Shown: positions 11,965 through 20,793 of the stretch, piece by piece | Layout of the letters: each line of letters begins with the position of its first letter | How positions within the stretch are numbered: position 1 is the first letter of the stretch | Assembly: GCA_026260175.1 (NCBI GenBank) | Contig: JAKCWW010009035.1 | Span: 224-24,729, forward strand | Length of the DNA: 24,506 bases | Origin: Reticulitermes lucifugus | Lineage: Eukaryota > Arthropoda > Insecta > Blattodea > Rhinotermitidae | Direction: 5' to 3' | Made by a program: the position numbers and the translations under genes | Notes under the pieces: model-generated | Told to the model about the DNA's origin: nothing | Database searches by the model: none | What the model saw: the letters and a program-made list of their open reading frames with translations, nothing else

Positions 11965-14900
11965 GTGTGTGTGTGAGCAGGCACATGTGTGTGTATACAC
12001 CCTTAAAAGGGTATACTTTCAACCCAAGTACAAGGGGGACAGAAGATCTGTATCATACTGCACGAAACTGTTTTTTAAAAATGCTGCATTCTCCTTCAAC
12101 AAAGAGACTTATAATGGTCCTATCTGTCAATAGTTAATTAAGGATACAAGAATAAACAATCGCTTCTTTTTGGAAAGAAGACTTATGAGTTAGAGTTTGA
12201 AAGAACAAAGCAAGGCCCTCTCACTGTCTCTCAGCCTCTTCGTTGTAACTTATGTAATTACAGCCATTAGCATAAATTCCAAAATGTCTTGAACCACGGC
12301 AATTCAGTAAAAACAGAGGATTAAAATGTCGTGAACACTTGCATGCAGAACTTTAAAAAGAAGAAGTCTATCGTAAACACAATAAAATGCATATCAGCAA
12401 ACAATTTTAAACATTCTGAATAAAGAGTGAAAGTAAGACTAACCATTTATACCTACAAGACTGATAAAATTTACAGATATACATAATAACTATCAAGCAG
12501 TAAACATAGTTCATGCTACAAAAACGTTTACTTGCAATCAGTGTGTCAACTCTCAAAACATGTAACTTAATCCTCTATACAGAACAAAGCATAATTCTGA
12601 ATGAGCAATATAGAACACAGAGTAATTTTGAATGAGCAATTAGTAAAAATTCAACAAGCAGATACACTCCACCATCATGAAACTTGGTTCTCAACACATT
12701 CTCCCATTCGTTCAATATTCTCTGTTGTCTTATTACTAGCTAATGCCACCATTATGGGCTAAAACTATGGTTTATGTACCCTACCCATGTTTCCAATGAG
12801 GAAGTACTGAACACAATACAGAAGAGATTATAACAACAGTAACTTTAAAAGAAACTTATGACAATTACTGGTAGTGAATTATTTCTTTCTAGCAAGATCT
12901 GATAATCCAACCTTTAATCTTCTAGACTTTCACATGTCCTGTATGCGTATCAAAACGGTTCAAATTTATATGTAACGTGGAAGAGGTATGTATACTTGTT
13001 TATACAGTTATTTGAAAGTCACTGTGTGGTTCCATGGGTAACCAATTGATCAAAATATTGATAAATCTAAGGGCATTCCGGTATGACCTCTGCCAATGTT
13101 AATGTACTTAATGTAGGTTAATGACAAATTAAAACTGAAGACTTTAATTGAATGAAACTTTATATTCACTGCAAGGTTTTTACCGTTTAATTCTACACTA
13201 AGAATGACTTCAAAATATAAAATCATTTACATTTAAAAGTTCAGATAAACTTCTTAACATAATAAGCTCATGCCATCTACCATACTTTATTTATACTATG
13301 TACATAAAAATCTAAATTTGTGTACTATAACTTTTCTGGGAAAGGATAGAAATGAAGGGAAGAAGAGGAAGAAGGCGTAAACAGCTACTGGATGACCTTA
13401 AGGAAAAGAGAAGATACTGGAAATTGAAAGAGGAAGCACTAGATCACACCTTGTGGAGAACTCACAGTGGAAGAGGCTACAGACCCATCGTAAGACAGAC
13501 TACAGAATGAACGAATGAACTTTTCTGGTTGTACCAAAATTTAGTTTTCCCTGGTATTTCTATCTGAAGGCTCAGATTAAGAATGAAGTTGAGGAATGTA
13601 AAGTTGATCTGAAAACCAAGTTCCACAATCATGAAAAAGATCTTAACTGGTTATGAATACGTACTTGAGTGTGTTCATTTACGGTAGTAGCAGCAGCTTC
13701 ATAACTGTTAACCTAAAAACCACCAAACACAAAACACAGCTAAGTTGATAGCAGGAATATTGGTTAGTAGTTGAGATCACAATGTTACTAGTGCATCTAG
13801 ATATATACAAAGCATTCACTTATAAGACTCCTGACTGGCTGCAGGTGGAGCAGTTTGTGTGCAGTCTGAAGGTCAAAAAGAAAACTATGTAAACTGTGAG
13901 ACATTATGTTACAGTAATTCCTCACCAATGTGGTTTTGACTACAAGTGGTTGAAAATAATTAAATATATGAGAAAAGATTTACCAAATGCCGAAAAATTT
14001 GAATGCATGCAGAAAAACATGGGTGGTTACTCACTCAACCAATGCAGCAGCTGGCAGCATAATCTACCTAAACAGTGTGTACATGTGTAATGTCCAAAAA
14101 TGTGTGATTTTAAGTGAGTGGAGTCCATAAGCATCTGCATTCATGCAACCCTTATTTTTTTCACCATACAAAATTTTCACAATGCAGTTTTCTCCAACAC
14201 ACCATGTACATGAGTTAAAGAGGTGTGCATTTTGCTGGGTTTGATACTTTTATAAGGACTAGTGTTAATATATGCTACTATGTACAGAATTTTACGATAT
14301 GTCTCATGTTACAGAATCTTAAACTGTACGTATATTGATTTGTTGAGGGAGTGAGAAGTGTTTCCAAAGCAGAGATTCAGACACAACCTTCAAAATAACT
14401 ATGTTACTACCCCCACTACAGGAATTATTTGTGTAGCTGATAACTGTTCAACCTGTCCAGAAATTCCTTGCTTTTATGGAGCCTGGAGGTTTGTTACAGC
14501 ATTAGGACACTACCACTGAACCCTACCCTCAGAATTTCAATCAAGTTCCCATCCTCACATACTATTTTTGTAAGACATACTTGAATATTATCCTACCACT
14601 CATTCCTATGTCTTCCACCTGACCCTGCAACAGTGCTTATCAATCTAAATGAATGGAGATTACAGTCTTTTGGGATGTGACACAACATATACTGACAGAT
14701 AAGTACCACATCCTGTCGTCATTTGTCCCACTCCTAAATGCTGAAACAGTCTGTGCAAACATCATCAAAACATATACGGGGTCACTTTGACTCATCACAT
14801 ATTTATACGGACCAAAATACAGTAAAAAATGTGTTCCTTATCGCGTTTGCATTCCGTTTCCATGAAAATATCCTGAGAATGACTTCAGAATCCACCTAAA

Positions 14901-17900
14901 CCAAATTCAGTCAGCTTGAAGATGGAGCAGGAAGTTCCTCTAAATTGTCAGAACAAATTTACCCTACACAGTGTAAGAACCCAAAAGACCATTATTTGGA
15001 CCTAATGACAAACTGATGGGACAAAATAGAGACTATTACTTTGAGAGTATGTCCAATAAATGCTTCTCAACTGACTACTTTATATACAACGTACATTACC
15101 AGAATGTTTCCCTTACTAAATTTGGGAAATGCTCACTAACAATCTGTTCAGAATCTCATCTTCCCAAGTCTTATCTAGAACCAAATGAATAAAATATACT
15201 CAAAAGCAATTTTTGCTGTTGTTTTATATGGATGTGGAATTTGGAGTCTCAAATCTGAGGAATAAAATAATTATAAAGAAAAAGAAAACTGTTCTTAAAT
15301 TAGAAAACATACATAAGCCAATAACAAATTTACTTCAAAGTAGTAATATAAATTAAAATAGAATTGCAACACACTAAACCTGAGAGTATTAAAAAGTGTT
15401 TGTTAAATATGAACACTGCTCCACCAGCAATGACAACCAGGAGTCTACAGTAAAAAGAGAAGGCAAGGAGACAAAAATTCTGCAACATCTCCATGCTTTA
15501 TACAAGCAACCAACAAACTTCTGGACAAAAAAGTAAATAAAAACAACAGAAGCACAGGTCTACTTGCTCCAACAGTGCAGAGTGCAAAGCTGAGTACTGC
15601 CTTACATACTCGGACTTTCTGAGTGGCTGAGCGCCATCTGTTAGTAGTGTTACGGGAAAGGGTTAACTTCCGTTGTTGTGAGAAGCGGATTGACAGCTGA
15701 CGGGACAATGGGACACGCTGTATCCCCCCCATGTTCGTGAACTCCTCGTTGCACCTGTCCTGAAATGTCAGTCACATTCACTGTGTGATGTGCTGAAACA
15801 CCATACACTGCAAATGCATGCTCTGGTAAAAGAAAAGCATGCACATACCATTTCTATGCTGTATCACACAATCAAACCAAAAACATACACCACACACACC
15901 ACTCCATGAAGTAGCCAGTAACCCTGTAGAGCCTAATGTTGATTATAATCAATAAGCAGTGTGCTGCTAAAATGCCAAATATCCACTAAAGTCGACCCAA
16001 GATTGTGCCAATTATGGGATGTTCTTGTAGAGTCCTCAGGGACAGACATACCCCTGTAGCTGATGCATTGTGTCCACCCAAGTGAAAAGGGACTATGTTT
16101 TAAAGTAATTCTGGTACCCAAGGGGTAACCACAGGAAAGCAGAACTATGCCTACATTAATATCATATTTACTTGAGTGAAAAGGTAAAGTAGTCCCTGTG
16201 CACACCCTGATATATAGTGGGAGCAGAGGTATAGCTCCATTCATTCTTAATCATGACTACATAAGGGAGTGGCCACCTTCAAACCCCAGCTGCTTTGCTC
16301 CAAGTATCTACTAAACAGGAGGCTGGGTGGGGCTTAAGAACTAGACTCGACATTTTTGAGATAATGATTCAGAGTACCTTTTCCAACATGTTCACACTGG
16401 CTCTGCAGCCCACCCAGCCTCCTATTCAATGGACACTCTGGGTTCTTACCCAGTGTGTGAAGATGACCACTTACCTCCATCTACTACTGAGGTTAAGAAT
16501 AAGTGGAACTATACATCTACTCCCTCTATATACCTTTATAGCATGCAGAAGGACAGTTATTTCATAGTTGAACATCAATGACAGTTTATAAGCATTCTTT
16601 TCAAGACGTGCATGTCGTCCGTCCATCCGTGTGCACACGTGCGTGTGCGCGCGCGCGCGTGTGCGTGTGCGTGTGTGTGTGTGTGTGTATGTATATGTAT
16701 CAGCTTGATAACTGGTGACAAATTTTTATGAAATATTACATGACTGTTACAACACTGAAAGCCACCCCAAGTTTGTGATTTTTACTTTACTGCAACTGGT
16801 ATTAGCAATATGGTAGACAGAACCTGTTAGGTGAACAACATTAGCTCCACTTCTGAATTTCAGTAACTATAGGTAGTACAGTAGCTAGTAGGCAAAGTTC
16901 TGCTTAATAATGTTAATGCTTTCAATGAACGTATTCTGGAACAGCCTAGCGACATTTAGAATACAGTGGTGCAAAAAGAGATACAAAAACAAGTTCCTTG
17001 CATCTGGTTACTGACAAGCCTTTATGGCAGTGGGGATACACAGCTCTTTATTGTGACCCATCCTTATACTGCTGTAATATGAAAAGGAGATGAAATATGC
17101 CCATTAATGAAACCATGACAGTCAGTGCAGAGTTAGGCCAAACCGGAAATAGCAGCTGTCACCATGATGTCCCTGTTGAGTACTGCCACCACACCAATGC
17201 AGCCTCTGCCTCTCACAAAGCAAATTCTGTATTAGTTGGGAATGCCAGTCAGTTTAAATAAATACAAAGCTGAAAGAAATCCTCTCACATGACAGTCAAA
17301 ACTGAAACCAGAACCAGTGAGAAAATTTCATTTCATGAACTTCCATCTGTTTCAGACATCTTAGTTGTTTCTTGTTTCATTTAATAACCCTTTGCTAACT
17401 GTACCAGTTACATAGCATAAAATTAGAATGGACAATGAAGTAGGAAGTGGTCACGCCCCACTGCGCAGTATAACAACAGAATTTGCCTGGAGGAACTGTG
17501 GAAAATCAAGAGTAATTCCACTCAGTACAGCTTCTTTTCTGACTGAGATAACAAATGGGTAATTCCCCGGCTGAAATGCAGGCATGCTGAACCCTGTACC
17601 ATGATGACTGATTTTGTAATTGTTTTGTCTGTGATGTGTTATGAGGCTAACACATCAAGGGTTACAGGGCAGTGGTCTTTCAGGTTATGACACATAGGTA
17701 GTCTCGGTGTTACCTACATTTTGGAAGATCTCGTTGCCTCCATCTTTGTGGCATAAGATTGGACAGCAGGTTACCCAGAACACGGCTAACAAACAACTAC
17801 ACCGCATGATGTCAAAACCCAGCACACCACAATAATCTGAATTGTGAGAGACGTCAGGACAAAGAGATTACGATATATTTCAGTCCTTTCAGAGCTACGT

Positions 17901-20758
17901 TTTCAAGTACTGACAGGTCTTTCTAGCATGATTTCTGTTTTGTATAAACACTCAACAATAAGTCAGAATTTATCAAACAGAAAAATGACTGGCCACAGGC
18001 TGGATAAGTGGGACTTGACCCCTAACAAATTTTTTATTTTTATTACTACATCAAGACCAGCACTCAGAGCATTTAGACTGTATTCAGTTCAAATCTCTGT
18101 TAGCATAAAGCCTATCCTGAGTGTAGTCGTCCATAGCTTTCTCGGTCTCTCCACGTCAATAATGGGTTAATACCTTGAAACAGAACCCTATGATCATCTC
18201 CCCAACTCATTCAATGCTATGTCAGTTGTATATGTGGTTATATAAAATAAACAATAGTTTAAACAGTAATTACTAGGGCTGTTCCGAAAGTAATGCCTCT
18301 GCGCGTGTGTATCGTGCAAGTGGTGTGACCTTGAAGGGGTACTTTTCTCAACTTGTTCATTGTTCTTTGGGCTTCAATTTTCCGTGGGGTACATCTTGTT
18401 ATACATAGTGATTTGAGTTGTATTTCAAAATGGATGATTCATTCTCAACCATGTTGAAATGCATCAAACAGTGAGATACAGTCGAGTTTTTGATGCATGA
18501 AAATGAAACTCCTACAGGAATTCACAGGCAATTATTGGCTTTCTATGGTGAAGATAACTGTTGACATAAGTACTGTGTGTCACTGGGTATTAAAATTGAG
18601 GGTTAGTGGCAGAAATATGGACCTAAACGACCAGCCGCAGTGTGGAAGGCCTGTCAGCACAACTCATGATTTGAACAGGCAAAACTTTGATGAACTTATC
18701 CAAGAAAATCGAGGAAAATCAACTCCAAGACTTATGTGAAGATCCTAAAAAGGCTGAAAGAATGAATCAATTGTGTTTGCTGCTTCAACATGATAATGCC
18801 AGACCCCACACTAGTGCTGCCACTTCAGCGGCGGTAGATAGCATCAGATTTGAGGTTGTTCCACACCCTCCCTACAGCCCGGATTTGGCACTGTCTGACT
18901 TCTGGTTGTTCGGAGCTCTCAAAAAACATCTCAGAGACAATCGTTTCACATTGAGGCTAATCTTGCATGAAAACAATAAATTCTCATTACATTAGGGGTC
19001 TGGAAATGAGGAAGGGTGGACTCAGGCACAATGTTTAATTCAGTAATTTACCAATGCACTTTGAACATAAGGGGGACTGGAGAGGGAGGAGGAGGAACAG
19101 AAAGAGATGCAATTCATATGGCATTACACTGTAAGAACATTAACTCCTTGTACTTAAAGACCCTGCCTTTAGCATATTTTCAAGGTGAAATAAAATTTAT
19201 ATTGTTCAAAACCCATGAATAGTTAGCTTCAATCGCTGAGAGGCACCAGGACATGCTTCTTTCACTGATCTCAGATATCAGTCTTTTTAAGGAGGGATAT
19301 TCTGTGTACAGAATGCAAAGGGTTGAGCATTAGTTATAATAAAATTATATGGATTAGTTGTAACAAAACAGTATGTGTATCATACTGCCACTGAAATCAC
19401 AACAGAACCTCACCATTCCTTTTCTCCCATGTTATGGTTTCAGCCATAAAATTGTGCTGTTACTGGTTTGCTTTGATAACAAATTAATTACCAATATTTT
19501 GTAACCAAGCAAGTTTGGACTTGGGTTCTAACCATTTCTGTGAACAATGAATCAACCATAACACAAAGCACTTACTCTTGGCTGGAGAAGGAAATAAGAT
19601 TCAATGCCTAAGATGTAGTAAAGCCACAAGAGAGCAACTGGATTGAGGAAGGAAGCCCACTCAGCATTGACACATTCCTGCATACGTGGATCAACATCAT
19701 TTGTCTTCATCAGGAAAGTTAGACCCAAATATCTGTGAACACAACAATGTCAAGTTACATCAAATGAACACCACAGCTGCATGGTTGGCACTGATGCTTT
19801 GTAAAATTTGGGAGGTCCTTCTTTCAAATCTCGTCCTTGATACCACTTACACAGACACAAATACTGTGGTTTTCCTCTAACCCTACAGGAAACAGTTACT
19901 GAAAGAAACTGCTGGGATAGTGCTTAAAATTAGCCATGACCACATAATTCTCAATTCACACATTTACAGTCGCTCTACAAATGGAATGCTATATAACCTA
20001 TGCAGCTGACATCTACCTCTGAATAACTGAAGAACCACATGCAATTGATCCAAACCCCTGACCATACCATTCCCTGCCACAGATCAGGGCTTCCCAAATT
20101 TATCATTCCACAAATTCCTTCAAAATACTGTATCTGCACCACACTTCCTCAGCCCTCCCAACAGTGTCTTCCTATGTGCCCCTTTCACTCTGTTCACTTT
20201 ACCTGGTTCATAGAAACAAAAATATCATAGCATTTCTTTATTGTAAAAAATTCCATTTTGTAAATGAAACAAACTTACACAGCATAAACACCAATCCATT
20301 AATTCTGTAAATTTCTCCGAACATGAAAGTGGTAATGACCATCAAGTATAAATCCCCCTCCCCAACAGATCATGTATAACGGTTTGGGGCCTTGAGTACT
20401 AGAAAGATATAAGGGAAGGAAACCATTGTTCCATTCATTATACACTTGTATTTGTGTTACGAGTGTATTATGTTCACAGACTTCGCAGACCTTGGAACAA
20501 TGGGTCCACAGGCTACCAGTTGAAATATTATGCAAGAAAACAAAGATATGCTCTACTTGAAACATTCTTCCTCAGTTATTATAACTTACACCCTATGAAC
20601 TTTTCTGGTTTAGACAACCTCTGAAACAATAAAGCCTTCACACACTGTTAGGATTCCTTACACAATGGAAGCCCACCACAAGGCCCCTGTCTGCAGTGGA
20701 GAACAAAACACATAAGGAAACAGGATATATATATATACATATATATATATATGTTGTA

Positions 20759-20793
<35 letters not shown>

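Noticed and set aside
15445..15844. Overlapping minus-strand frames of 95 and 64 residues
   Set aside because: Neither has a recognisable domain and neither connects in phase to Piezo exons; the local CpG richness explains the open frames.
15933..16244. 103-residue minus-strand frame considered as an extra Piezo linker exon
   Set aside because: No acceptor/donor pair gives a phase 0 to 0 exon with sensible content, and no Piezo-like segment is visible.
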